Positions 12,477 through 23,400 of a DNA stretch of 64,000 nt are shown here, in pieces. The translations under genes were made by a program, and so were the position numbers. Where the stretch lies: positions 1 to 64,000 of the forward strand of contig WOGZ01000019.1 of the NCBI GenBank assembly GCA_009733775.1, read 5' to 3'. The notes beneath the pieces are model-generated. The model did no database searches, had not been told where the DNA came from, and worked only from the letters and a program-made list of their open reading frames with translations. Origin of the DNA: Alectoria sarmentosa (lineage: Eukaryota > Ascomycota > Lecanoromycetes > Lecanorales > Parmeliaceae). The stretch's first letter is position 1; every line of letters begins with the position of its first letter.

Positions 12477-12994
12477 ATTGTAAGGAGATGTTGATTATGA
12501 AATGGAGACCGTTGTGGGCGTTGCCTCAGTTCTCAGACGTGTCTAATTCCACCCTCCCTTTACCTGTTCGGGTAATATCCGATGTTTCGCCGGTAGGAGG
12601 GTGAAGAAATACTTCGTTCTATACTCGATTTGGTATGATATTGGTACATAAGTATGGTAGGTTACCCCAAAGGGATAGCTCGGGTGTGGGAGAAACGTCT
12701 GAGGACTGAGGCAATTGTAGATCATGAAAACTTCGGCTAATCAACGGCGATTAATTTTAGGGCAAGGACGATTTTCTTGTCTTCCCTCGGACCTTCACCA
12801 TACAAGTATAATCAATGCGATGAGAATACTTCTTTGGACAATATAAGATACGATCCCAAAACTTTCGTTATGATGCTCCCAGCTTCGACCAAGGCGACAT
12901 GAAAATGAAAGCACCAAAGACTACTCTAAGCTGAGCTCATGGACACTTGATATTCTGCATTGGCCCGCAGGAGTTGTAGCCAAAGCTCGACATT
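12477..12994. promoter_or_regulatory. divergent promoter region, eIF3d / TRS23
   Basis: About 520 bp shared between eIF3d (-) and TRS23 (+). It must contain both promoters. No specific operator was identified. Confidence 0.5.
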
Positions 12995-13523
12995 ATGTAG
13001 GTCACGCATAATCACCTACGGGCTTTGCTGAGCATACATAGGGTCGTATACTCCATGATAATCATCAACAAGGCCGGTGGCCTAGTATACAACCGCGACT
13101 TCAACAACGCTCTCAACAAGGTCTCCGTCAACGACCTGCTAGTCCTTGCAGGCACATTTCACGGGTATGGTCCATTGCAAGCCGTACTGCGAACCCACAG
13201 CCCGATCAAAACTGACCAACCCCAGTGTCCACGCGATCACCAAATCTCTCACGCCTTCCTCCCTCGGCATTCCATCCAACCAGCGAACTGGCATTGAAGT
13301 CCTCGAATCTTCCCACTTCCGCCTGACGTGCTTCCAAACCTTCACAGGCACGAAGTTTCTCTTATTCACGGAGCCGCACCAGCCAAACGTCGATGTCATC
13401 ATAAGGAAGATGTACGAACTATATGCGGATTATGTGACGAAGAATCCTTTCTATCAGCTGGAGATGCCGATTAGGTGTGAGGCGTTTGATCGGCATTTGA
13501 TGACATACATGAGAGCTAGATGA
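12995..13523 (+). CDS. TRS23: TRAPP complex subunit Trs23 (TRAPPC4)
   Basis: Three exons: 12995-12996, 13042-13164, 13226-13523 (423 nt, 140 aa). Trs23 is a core TRAPP subunit acting in Rab (Ypt1) activation and ER-Golgi tethering. The protein begins MVVYSMIIINKAGGL, the longin-like start of TRAPPC4, and ends with the conserved NPFYQLEMPIRCEAFD block. The first intron (12997-13041, GTAGGT to CATAG) splits the initiation codon: AT lies in exon 1 and G in exon 2. No other upstream in-frame ATG exists; the next ATG lies inside the conserved strand. The second intron (13165-13225) joins GTFHG to VHAITKSL. Exon 1 must also include untranslated sequence upstream of 12995. Confidence 0.88.
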
Positions 13524-14236
13524 TCCTGTTAAAGAGGAGGAAGCTGTGAAGGGAAAAGATAGCAAGAGTGACGACGGAAGGCAACTGATCCTAGGAGACA
13601 GCCATCGGGCTCGGGGACCGCGATAGATACACCACAGGCGCACATGAGTCACGACCTTTCGAACGACTTTCTTGTCACTGAAAACATGATCTGAACTTGA
13701 GAGGAACTTTGCTCCGTTTCAAGCGATCATCGTGCAAAATTCTGATGGGAGCTTTGTCCATGTGAACCTTGATTCTTTTACAAGATGTAAATTGTGACCA
13801 AAGCCAGACCATGCATAGGCGCCCCAGTCCTTTTGTTTGCTGATTAGGAACAATGGTATCAGCTGGCAGACGATTTGTCTGCCATGTTCGATGTGTTTCA
13901 CAGTCCAGAGTTTCAGAGAACATTATCCCCGAGAAAACCCAATGCTCTTTCAGATTTCCCCTCGACATTTGCTAGGGTGTAGATTCGCAGTCTCGCAGTC
14001 TTGAGAGTGTAGGCTCTGTTTGTGTGGTGTTAAGGAGTGGGGCTGTAGAAATAGTGGTGTCGAGATAACAGCTTGACAACTGCCCAAATGACACCAAAGT
14101 CTTTGCAATACTCATTCGTGTCTTGGGCTCATCCGTTCCTTACTACTAGTCCGTGTAATATTAAATACGCCAGCTTCCACCTATCTCACGACCTTAATCA
14201 TCCCCTATTTGTCCCCAATTCTCATATACCCTCACA
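13524..14236. other. intergenic: TRS23 3' end and RPB4 promoter
   Basis: About 710 bp. Short ORFs on both strands match nothing recognised. It is expected to hold the RPB4 promoter. Confidence 0.6.
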
Positions 14237-14847
14237 ATGGCAGAGACCAACGCCACAGCCCCCACCTCGAGAGCTCGTGAACAAGTAGGCGGTGACGAAG
14301 AAGCCACCTCGGACCTCAAGCTCGGCGAATTCCAGAACGTGCACTCAATGAGCCTTTCAGAAGCACGGGCCCTCATAATTGCGATTTTGGCACATCGGGC
14401 GACAACGAAAAAGGTCGAAGAGACCGAGTAAGTCTGCTCGATCCGTCATCAGGATGGGAGGAGAGGAGATCCAGAGTAGAGAAGGGAAGAGAAAAGATAG
14501 AGGCTGATTCGCATATGTAGGACGTTAATTAAGACGCAAGACTACCTGGACGTTTTCGCGCGGTTCAAGAACACCGAAAATATTACGGCTGTGGAACGTG
14601 TGCTTGGTGCGCATCCACAGCTGGAGCCCTTTGAGAAGTCGCAGCTAGGTATGACTTCTTTCATCCACCTCCACAATGTTTTTTAGGGCAGGTAGGGGCT
14701 TACGATTGCTGGGGCGCAGCGAGCTTGTGTTGCGAAAGCGCTGAAGAGGCGAAGACGTTGATACCCAGTCTGACGAATAAGATTACCGATGTGGATTTGC
14801 AGGAGATATTGGATGACATTACTAAGTTGAGGACCTTTGTGGATTGA
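14237..14847 (+). CDS. RPB4: RNA polymerase II subunit Rpb4
   Basis: Three exons: 14237-14427, 14521-14648, 14720-14847 (447 nt, 148 aa). Rpb4 pairs with Rpb7 to form the stalk of RNA polymerase II and links transcription to mRNA decay. The protein has the Rpb4/RPC9 helical domain: LKLGEFQNVHSMSLSEARAL near residues 27-46, ETLIKTQDYLDVFARFK after the first splice, and a C-terminal helical tail (KTLIPSLTNKITDVDLQEIL) ending LRTFVD. Both splices keep frame and rebuild conserved text (TETLIKTQDYL; QLASLCCESAEEAKTL). The intron acceptors are preceded by CTGAT-type branch sites. Length fits fungal Rpb4. Confidence 0.93.
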
Positions 14848-15223
14848 GAGGTGGCCGGGAAAGAGGACCAAATTGAAGGGACGAGACCATGAATCTGGGA
14901 CGAAAATAAGACTAGCTCATGGCTTGAATTTGAGCTGTTGAGCTGGGTGGATAGAAGGCTTGCGTTAAATACTCATGGGATGCTTTGTGGCCCATCTCTG
15001 GTATTTCCAGAGAACCACCATTCCGAGCGTTGTACGCTTAAATGCCGCGAGACTGAGAGTGAGCGCGGTGTCTGGCGTCTGGTTTGGGAGAGGAGGTTGA
15101 AAGTTGCGTGCATATCACATTGGCGCAGGACGTAGAGTTCATGGAGAGATACCCTTCTTATGCTGCGAGAAAAACGCTTTCTATGCCTGATCTGCCTAAA
15201 CACCTCGCTCAGCGTATGCCAGA
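14848..15223. other. convergent 3' intergenic region, RPB4 / RPN10
   Basis: About 375 bp between the stop codons of RPB4 (+) and RPN10 (-). Nothing is recognised beyond untranslated sequence. Confidence 0.6.
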
Positions 15224-16348
15224 TTATTCTGTGTCCATATTGTCCCTGTCTTTCATGTCGTCCCTGTCGGTCTCCATTTGATGATCGTTGTCATTCTTCT
15301 CTTCCTCTGCCGGCTTTGAAACAGGAGCATCAGCAGTCCCATTTGCTTCCCCGTCTGCGTTGAGCAATGGCTGGCTCTCCGAACTTCCATTTTCCTCTGG
15401 TATACCTTCTAACGTTGGCTCCTTTGCGGCTTCTCCAGCCTTCACCTCCTTTTCTTGTCGGGCCTTCTCTTCTTCCATACTCATTCTCAAAGCAAGCGCA
15501 AGCTCCGGATCTGCGCTTGGATCAACGCCGAAATCAAAGCCTCCTCCGCCTGCATCTCCACCAGCGTCACCGCCGTTCTCACCGCCACGCGGAGCAACAC
15601 CCTCTCCAGCTAATATGGGCGTGGATATGATGTGGTCACTCAGTAGACTCGGGCCTGGTTGAATTATCTCCAGATGCGACCCATCTCCGCCCTTTATATT
15701 CTCGTTGAACGCTTCGAGCTTTTTCGTATTTTCTGGGTCTAGATCACCAAAGGCGATGAAGTCGATCGAGATGTTATTCTTCTTCATCTTCCGAGCGAGC
15801 TTGACGAGGTTCTTTTCGTCTTCGTCGATGGGAGAGCAGGTGAAGACTATAATGCGTTGTCGCTGAGATTTGTTTTGGCGGTGTTTGAGCGCAAGCTGTA
15901 AGATATAATCAGAATCTAGGACGAAACTTGAATTCTCGCGTTGACATACACCTGCTATTTGTATGGCTGTAGCCAGATGCGTACTTCCTCTAATCTTCGT
16001 CCGGTGCATTCCATCAAGTAGCTTTCCAAAGTCCGTGGTCAGAGTCACCAACATCTCTGGCCCCTTGCCGGCCATGTTCATCAGGCCGACGGAGGATTCT
16101 GGATTCGCTTGGGTTTTGGCGGAAAAGATGAGGTTGACGGCGTCTGCTTGAGCTTCCCATCGTGATGGACTGAGAAAGTCAGGAACCGTTTACGGAAAGG
16201 AAAAGTCCAGAACGATGAGTCTTACACGTAATCGCCGTTTCGACTGCTCTCACTGTTGTCCAACCTAGCATTCGTTCGAGTTAATTGAAGCGCGAGTAAC
16301 TTTGACAAGAGTAAGGGCTTACACTATCATGGTCGCCTCAAGCACCAT
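15224..16348 (-). CDS. RPN10: 26S proteasome ubiquitin receptor Rpn10
   Basis: Four exons on the minus strand: 16348-16323, 16264-16226, 16169-15950, 15895-15224 (957 nt, 318 aa). Rpn10 binds polyubiquitin at the proteasome base-lid interface. The N-terminal von Willebrand A domain starts MVLEATMIVLDNSESSRNGD and contains LMNMAGKGPEMLVTLTTDFG and LKHRQNKSQRQRIIVF. One ubiquitin-interacting motif lies near residues 223-240 (DPELALALRMSMEEE). The tail is acidic and low in complexity. The third intron (15896-15949, 54 nt, GTATGT to TACAG) is a multiple of three and contains no in-frame stop, so the frame is also open unspliced; splicing rebuilds IQIAGLALKHRQ as in the family. The gene diverges from the Borealin gene with 269 bp between them. 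Confidence 0.94.
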
Positions 16349-16617
16349 CTTGGCGGTTGAATTATGAAGGAAAACAATACTTTCGGCTTTCAGGCAGGAG
16401 AATAAATGAAGAGGCAAGGTGTTGAATGAATCAGAATATCGATCGATGGTTGAGCATTAGGCAGAGAGGCGCCAAGACGCGGCAAACCCGCCTGCTGATC
16501 CATGCGCCGATCTTTGTTTACAAGAATCCAAATTTCGACTTCCTCTCCATATTGTCTTTACAACCATCGCCAATCTGCTGCGCTCTAATACGGCCTTTCA
16601 TGACCCCAAATTGAGTC

Positions 16618-17813
16618 ATGGCCCTTGCTCGCACGAAGAAAGCCCAATCTTCGGCCGAAATCAGCTCAGCTGCGCGCCCGCAAACCATTACTCTTCAATC
16701 GCCTACGAGAACGCCAGTACAGGGTCTTCAGAAGAGGAGCATGACTATCACGGAAGGACAGAAGCAAGCTTTAATTGACAATCTACAGCTAGAGAGTGAG
16801 CAATTCTAAAGCCATAGCATGACTCAGGCATTGACCTTCTCCCAGTCACGGAACGCGCGCGAAAGCTACGAGCTCAATACGCCCTCCAAGCTCAAAGTTT
16901 AAGGACTCGAATCGAATTGCGAATAAATCGCATTCCAAATTATCTGCGGAAAGCAAATATGGGGGAGCTTTGGGAAAAGTACATGGTCACGTCCGATCAA
17001 AAGCAACAGAGCATGTCTCAAGAGGAGAAGGCCGTAGAAGTTGCGCCTGCGAGCGCCCCGAGGCCGATTTTGGGATCAGAAGATTCCGATTCAACAGACG
17101 TACCCAGAATCCGAAGGGCAAAGAGATCCAGGCGAGTCCCTATGTGTATATTGGCCTTGGGTCAGATTCTAACCAGCCGCAGCGACGCAATGGACTCCGT
17201 GGACAAAGAGAACAACGCCCAGTCCCTAGAAGTAATACCAAATCCCAAGAAACGAACGAAGATGACCACTTTCGCAAAATCTCGTCAAGCTACCAACCCA
17301 TCCACCATCCTTTCCCCCAAGTCAGCCAACTCACGCACTCTTCCCCAATCGCCGATTCGCCCAGAGCTCCAGTCGCCACAAAAGTCATACTTCGCACATC
17401 CGACGTCACCTCTGAAACCTATTTCATCTCTTAAATTGACATCTCCTGCCAAAGCCGCCGCAGCAGCAGCAACAGCGCACCTAGCCAGCATGGTGAACGA
17501 GAAAGCTAAGCCCGGACGTCCGAAAGCGGCCGCGGGTGGCAAAGCCACTAACCCTACGACAACAAAAGCAGCAGTAGGAAGGCCAAAGCGGGGTGCGGAC
17601 GTAGCCAAAGAATCGGAGGACGTGAGAAAAGTGAGCAATCAAAGCAACGTGTCAAGTATCTCTACAGGTACCACGATTGTGAAGAATGCGAGAAAAGCAC
17701 CTACAGCAGCTGGGAAGAAGAATGACCTTGGGGTGCGTGCCGTGGGGAAGAAGGTCGCTGCGGGGACGGAGATGCCACCGCCCGCAAGAAGAGTCCTGAG
17801 AAAGAGAGCATGA
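16618..17813 (+). CDS. Borealin/Nbl1 N-terminal domain protein
   Basis: Two exons, 16618-16795 and 16846-17813 (1146 nt, 381 aa). Residues about 40-110 match the Nbl1/Borealin N-terminal helix: ITEGQKQALIDNLQLE is joined by the 50-nt intron to ITERARKLRAQYALQAQSLR and then LRINRIPNYLRKANMGEL. This helix packs with INCENP and Survivin in the chromosomal passenger complex, which directs Aurora B at centromeres. The rest is basic, low in complexity and rich in Ser, Pro, Ala and Lys, with SPxK-type motifs that could be kinase sites. A CTAACCAG at about 17168-17175 looks like an acceptor, but no convincing donor lies at a normal distance, so exon 2 is kept whole. The function is inferred from this domain only. 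Confidence 0.85.
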
Positions 17814-18452
17814 GTAGATCGCTTTTTGATTAGCAGCGGCGTTGGATCAGCCACTTGGTGTGTCTTGCATTCAGAGCATTGGGAGGAATATTTCATCTCA
17901 CAAAATTGCTCCCGTCAGACATCTTATACTGTACGAGTAGCCACGGTACAGAGTTAATCTGCGCTAACATGTCGGATAACGCCCGGAAATGGACTTTTGT
18001 ACTTTACGTGGTCTGAGCCCAACTTAGGGGGGCCTATGCCCCTTAAAGAGGGCCCTAATTTTTAATCTAAGCGCCCAATGAATCATGTCTAGGCTCCCCT
18101 CGTCCCTCGCTACGGGGGCTACCTTTCGAAGATAGGGTTAGGGCTGCGACTAGCGCTGTCCAGGACTGTCGGTGCCTCCCTCTCTCCCTCTGTAGAGTAC
18201 ATCAACGTGAATTTGTGCATAGATGCCCAAAAACGATAGTGATAGCTGGCGGATACCATCTCTAACCTTGAAACTTCGATTCATCTATGGTCATATGTAT
18301 GACTCTTTGAAATGTTCTTGATGGTCTCTACGAACCTCTACTACTCATCCAAAAGTTCCCTCCCGCCGTTTGACACGATATGAACGACACAGCCCTGCAG
18401 AGCGTCCAAAATCACCTGAAGAACCATGTACAAGCCATGCCCTGTATCTGAC
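17814..18452. other. intergenic: 3' of Borealin gene, 5' of TRM5
   Basis: About 640 bp. It contains an odd G/C-run stretch near 18025-18060 (AGGGGGGCC, CCCCTTAAAGAGGGCCC) and GGGTTAGGG near 18136. Nothing coding is recognised. The TRM5 frame is already open from an upstream ATG at 18426. Confidence 0.5.
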
Positions 18453-20077
18453 ATGTTTCGTCCTCCCATCAATCGTACTATGCGAGCTCTCGATCGTTCT
18501 TTCTTCCAAAAAAGTATTCCACTATCTGCAGCAAGAATACGTGATAACAAGCAAATTTCAAGATACCGGACAGAACTTGGCCACGATCTTTTGAAGCTTG
18601 ACCGCATGCCAGCGGTCAGGTCTGTATGGGATTCCAATGGTCAGGAAGCCAAGGCACTGCTTTTGAGGCCGGAGGTCAAGCCAAATGGTAACACAGCGTC
18701 CTCGTCTTTGGTTTTCCAAAAGCACGCAACAGAGCAGGAGTAGAGCAAAAGCTAAAGTCCTGCCAGATGCTTCTACATGGAGTCCAAAGCTCTCGGAGTT
18801 GGTCAAGGCTTCCCAAGTCAGTCTGTTGCCATATAATCTCGAGTTAGACTACGACTACTGGAACTATCGTATGTATGTGCAAGACACAAGCATCGTATTG
18901 AACAGAACTGCTCATACCACCAGATGACATAATGAGTGCCATACTCCCAGAAGCCGAGCAAGACGAATTCCCCACGGGCTTCAGCATCGTTGGCCACGTT
19001 GGTGCGTCCGTGATCCGCTTTACAAAAATGAGAAGCGACAGACTGACACACTGAACATCCAAGCTCACCTAAACCTCCGCGACCAGTACCTCCCTTATCG
19101 ACACCTGATTGCCACCATCCTCCTTGACAAAAACCCCACCATCCGCACGGTAATCAACAAAATTGACGAAGTCGGCGAACAAAACGAATACCGCACCTTC
19201 ACTTACGAGCTGCTCGCTGGTGACCCAGACATGAATGTTGAAATTCACCAGGAAAGTTGCAAATTCCGTTTCGACTACTCCAAAGTCTATTGGAACAGCC
19301 GCCTCAACACCGAACACAGGCGCCTGGTCGAAAAGTTCCAGCCCGGAGAAGCCGTCTGCGATGTCATGGCCGGCGTTGGGCCGTTCGCTGTGCCGGCTGG
19401 AAAGAAAAACGTCTTTGTGTGGGCTAATGATCTGAATCCGGATAGTTTTGCGAGTCTGGACGATGCTGTACGAAGGAACAAGGTGCGTGTGGCCTCGATC
19501 GGCCTACGTCCCGATCTCATACACACAGAGGTTTACAGAACGCCAGGTCGACCGATTCGTCAAAACCTTCAATGAAGACGGCCGAACCTTGATTCGCTCC
19601 TCGGCGAAGAGATTGTTGAAGACGGACACCCACGTTGAACGGTTCAAACAGCTGTCCCGACTCAAGCAACCAGGCTCGACTGTCAAGCCAATAGCAACTT
19701 TGATTTCGCCGAAAACTTTTAATCACTACATTCTAAACCTTCCGGCGAGCGCCATCACATTTCTTTCTTCCTTCATCGGCCTATACGCAGGCCTTGAGGG
19801 GCTCTTTACGCCAAATACAGATGCCAAATTGCCAATCATACATGTACACTGCTTTAGTACGAAGAGCGACGATAACAGGGAAGAGGAGATCAAGATTTGC
19901 AACGAAATCAGTGAGCAGATAGGGTACGAGATGAAGCCAGGTAATGTTGAGACAGAAGCAGAGGTGCAGGTATGGGATGTCAGGGACGTAGCGCCCTTGA
20001 AGAGGATGTTTTGTGCAAGTTTTAGGCTGCCAGGCGAGGTCGCTTTCAGGGTGGTAGAGAATGAGGGTGGGACCTAA
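18453..20077 (+). CDS. TRM5: tRNA (guanine37-N1)-methyltransferase Trm5
   Basis: Five exons: 18453-18687, 18767-18868, 18924-19001, 19064-19482, 19547-20077 (1365 nt, 454 aa). Trm5 methylates G37 next to the anticodon, the first step toward wybutosine in tRNA-Phe, in cytosol and mitochondria. The start MFRPPINRTMRALDRSFF matches the family; an ATG at 18426 would add nine residues. Visible motifs: LPYNLELDYDYW, GHVAHLNLR, YWNSRLNTEHRRLVEKF, the SAM-binding CDVMAGVGPFAVPAGKK near residue 237, NDLNPDS, and NLPASAI near 343. All four splices keep frame and rebuild conserved text (for example KVDRFVKTFNEDG). It converges on RIM15. Confidence 0.93.
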
Positions 20078-20433
20078 CATTTTCCATCAAACGAGCGTAC
20101 TTGAGTCGGAAGGAATAAGTATGTCAAATCAATGTACTAAGATCCATATTTGCAGCTTTTAGCCCATCATGATACATCATTCAGCGCCAAGCAGTCCATC
20201 TTGAATACAGCGACCAATGTAACCGCCAGCCAACAATCGCCTCGTTCTTGCTCCAGTATCGATCGGAGAAAGACATAATTCCGCCAAGAACGCCCATCGC
20301 TCACGTTGGAGGAATATCGTGAAGAAAACGCCGATAGAGATAATTGCAGTCTCGTGACATTGCAAGGGAAAGGAAATGAGTTGGTTGTAGTGTACATGCT
20401 AGGATGAGAGAGACCTGTCTTGTGGTGCCAGGC
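20078..20433. other. convergent 3' intergenic region, TRM5 / RIM15
   Basis: About 355 bp between two stop codons. No gene or distinct signal is seen. Confidence 0.6.
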
Positions 20434-23400
20434 CTATTCGGTAGGTGAGGGCGAACTTGCAGGCAAACTTGAGTTTTCAATGGCAGCTTCGGCTGCGGCA
20501 GTATTAGGCCTGGGTGTGGCATCCATATCCACGACCTTGACTGCATCGCCTTTCGCCTCTCTGGAGAAAATTTCCGGCGGTTCAATCGTGGCATGGTCGT
20601 GGTGTGGAACATCAGGCATTTCGAAGTCAGGGTTTGACGTGACGTCGGGCACACCGGTCGGCTCATCTGCACTACCACAAGTGACACTCCCACGACTATT
20701 CGTCCTCATCATCTCAGTGCCGAGCTTCGAGCCACGAGGTTTGCCCTGCGGGCTCCTCGCGCGTGAAGGAAGCTTGCCCAATTCATCATCTTCATCATCA
20801 CCAAATTCAGCATTCTTCTCTAACGTCTCGCGCTTGGCTTTGACCGCTTCGACGGAGTGTTGCTTGCGCGAAGTCCGTGAATCTAGAGAGGGAGGTGCGG
20901 AGGTTTGGTGAATTAAATGTGGAGGGCCAGGATGGATGAGATCAATGTTAGGAGGCGACATATCTCCGGAGATTCCTAAGCCACTATTCGAAGGCCAGTC
21001 ATCTGATGGTCGACCGATGACGACAGGTATGTCTTCAGTGTTCGTTGAGTCAGTATCACCGAAGAAACTAGAACCGATCGAATGTTCACGGCTTGACCGC
21101 TTGTACAGCCCATTGACATTCGCAAAGGGGCCAGAAGACTGCGAGCTTGGACTGTCTTCTGCGTGTCGAGACTCTTTACGAAGGCCAGAAGGGATAATCT
21201 GTTGTTGCTGACTTTGCTGCTGCTGTGGATTGTAGCCAGGTAATGGAGGCTTCCACGCACAAAGATTGCACAAAGCTTCAGTGAGCTTTTCCAAGGTCGG
21301 AGGCTTCTCCATTAGCGAGTCGAAGTGATGAGTTTGCGGTAGCTCTTTTAGATACCCAGTTACAGCGATGATTGGTGTCTGGGTGTTGGCGCTCTTAGTG
21401 TCCCTGATCATTCGGGCGACGTCCGCCCCGTTGATCTGGGGAAGCTTGAACTCCATCATGATAATGTCAAACTGTACCTCGCTCATTGCATAACGTGCAG
21501 CTTCTGGGCCGTTGGTGACGGTAATGGTACGACACCTGAGCTTCTCGAGCAACCTCTCCATGACCAATTTGGAGACGGGATGATCCTCGCATATGAGGAC
21601 ATCCAGAGGACGGAAGGATGGGCCATCCGCGAGCAAAATCTGAGACATCCTCCTTGAGCTTTGCCTCCTTCGTTGAACGCGAAGAAGAGCTTTCGCACGA
21701 GGATCTTCATTGTCAGACGATGAGGGAGAAATGTCGAAGACTTGACTTTGACGTTTGTGATGAGTGAAAGGCTTGTTGGGAAGAGGAAGGTCTCCTCCCT
21801 CTTGAGATCCAACTGTTTGCGATCTAGCCCGCGATGGCATGTGTATGCTGTGCGGGCGAGGCATCATAGTCGACCTATCAGGTGAGGTTATCTGCATTCC
21901 CATGGAGTTGCGGTTCGATTTGACAGGAGAGGAGGTGGCAGACGCTGCAGAGGTGGCGGAGATTCCAGTCGGCAGTCTGGGAGCGTCAAAGTATTGACCG
22001 GGTTGCAACGAGTTACTAGACTGGTGTGACAAGGTTGAAGAGGTGCTAGAGGGCTTCCTGCGCTCATGGTTCTGACCCGTGGAGAATTGCACGAGTAGTG
22101 GTGAAGATGGTTGGGAGGTTCGATTGGGTGAGGCAGCAGACTGAGCGAGATTCGATGGTGATGCAGGGCGGATGCCTTTGTTCACTGACCGTGCTCGTTT
22201 CAACGGCATAGGTAGAAACGGGCTACCCTCCAAAGAAGGCACTGCAGAGTTGGCACCTGGAGATTGGGTCGAAATAGAGTTTCTGGGCTGTCTTTGCGTT
22301 GATTCTGCGAGTAACTTTTGGAGCACATCTTGGTTGGCCTTTTCGAGGACGGGAAGATTCTTGAAAGCAAAATTACCGAAGTCGTCCGTCGCCACGGGCT
22401 CGCTGAGTCTTCTGCTGCGACCATCTCGAACATGGGCAGGTATGTGAAGCGGCATCAACCCTCGCTTTAACGAGTTGACTTGGTTCCGGACGCGTGAAAG
22501 GGCGTCATGAGGCCTGTCCGGATAGTCTGCAGCCCCTGGAGTGACAGCCGGTGATGTTCCTTGAGCTTCCATTTCTTCGGTGAATGTCTGTAGAGTAGCA
22601 CCCCTGGCGTCAAAGTACTCAGTGTCCTCTGGATTCTCTGGGGCCGGAATGAACTGAGCCTCATCTTCGAGCAGTGTCTCCCATTTTGTTCCATTGAACC
22701 ATGGATGCTGACGGATTTCGTCCCCACCTGACAAGTACTTCTCCGCCATATTGGCACCAAGACGGTCTCTTGACTCAATGGTCATAAGTTTTGTCATGAG
22801 ATCTTTGGCGTCTTCTGATACCGAAGATTCTACATCTTCCGGCCAATCAATCTTCCGAGCAAGGATGTTCTCAAAGACTTTCTCAGGAGTGTCGCCGTGG
22901 AATGGAGGGTAACCGTAGATAAACTCGAACTGGATGCATCCCAAAGACCACCAATCACTCATTTCATCCTGGCCTAGTCCGTTGATGGTCTCCGGTGCGA
23001 GATAATCCGGAGTCCCTACGAACCTTCGATTTTGGTCTTCCGGGTCGAACAAGGCCATTGGAGGAGGTAGCATGCTGTTATGTGGTGGAGTGTCAGGTTG
23101 GCCAGCGCTGGCATTGCTAATGATAGGGCGAAGTGCATATGGATCTGGGGATCCTTCACCCTCGCTGTGGGTTTCCTCTTCGATCGGGGCGCCCCGCTGG
23201 GAGGTGTCGTCGTTCAAAGAGAAGTTTCTGAAAAGTGCATTGAAGGTGTCACTGTTGCCGCTATCACTTCGGTACCCTGACTTTCGTCTCGAATGCTCTC
23301 TTCCAAGTACAGAATCACGGTTCAGACTGAAGTAGGATGGCTGTCCAATGGACCCTGCTAGGTCTGGCGTCATCACTGGGGTTGACTGAGGCGAGTGGCC

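Noticed and set aside
17139..17175. Possible extra intron in the Borealin gene ending CTAACCAG
   Set aside because: The nearest donors would give an intron of 33-41 nt, too short to accept, and the frame is open throughout.
18020..18150. G/C-run stretch with GGGTTAGGG, suggestive of a telomere-like or repeat relic
   Set aside because: There is only one copy of the motif and no tandem array; similarity to the stretch near 36640 is limited to a few bases.
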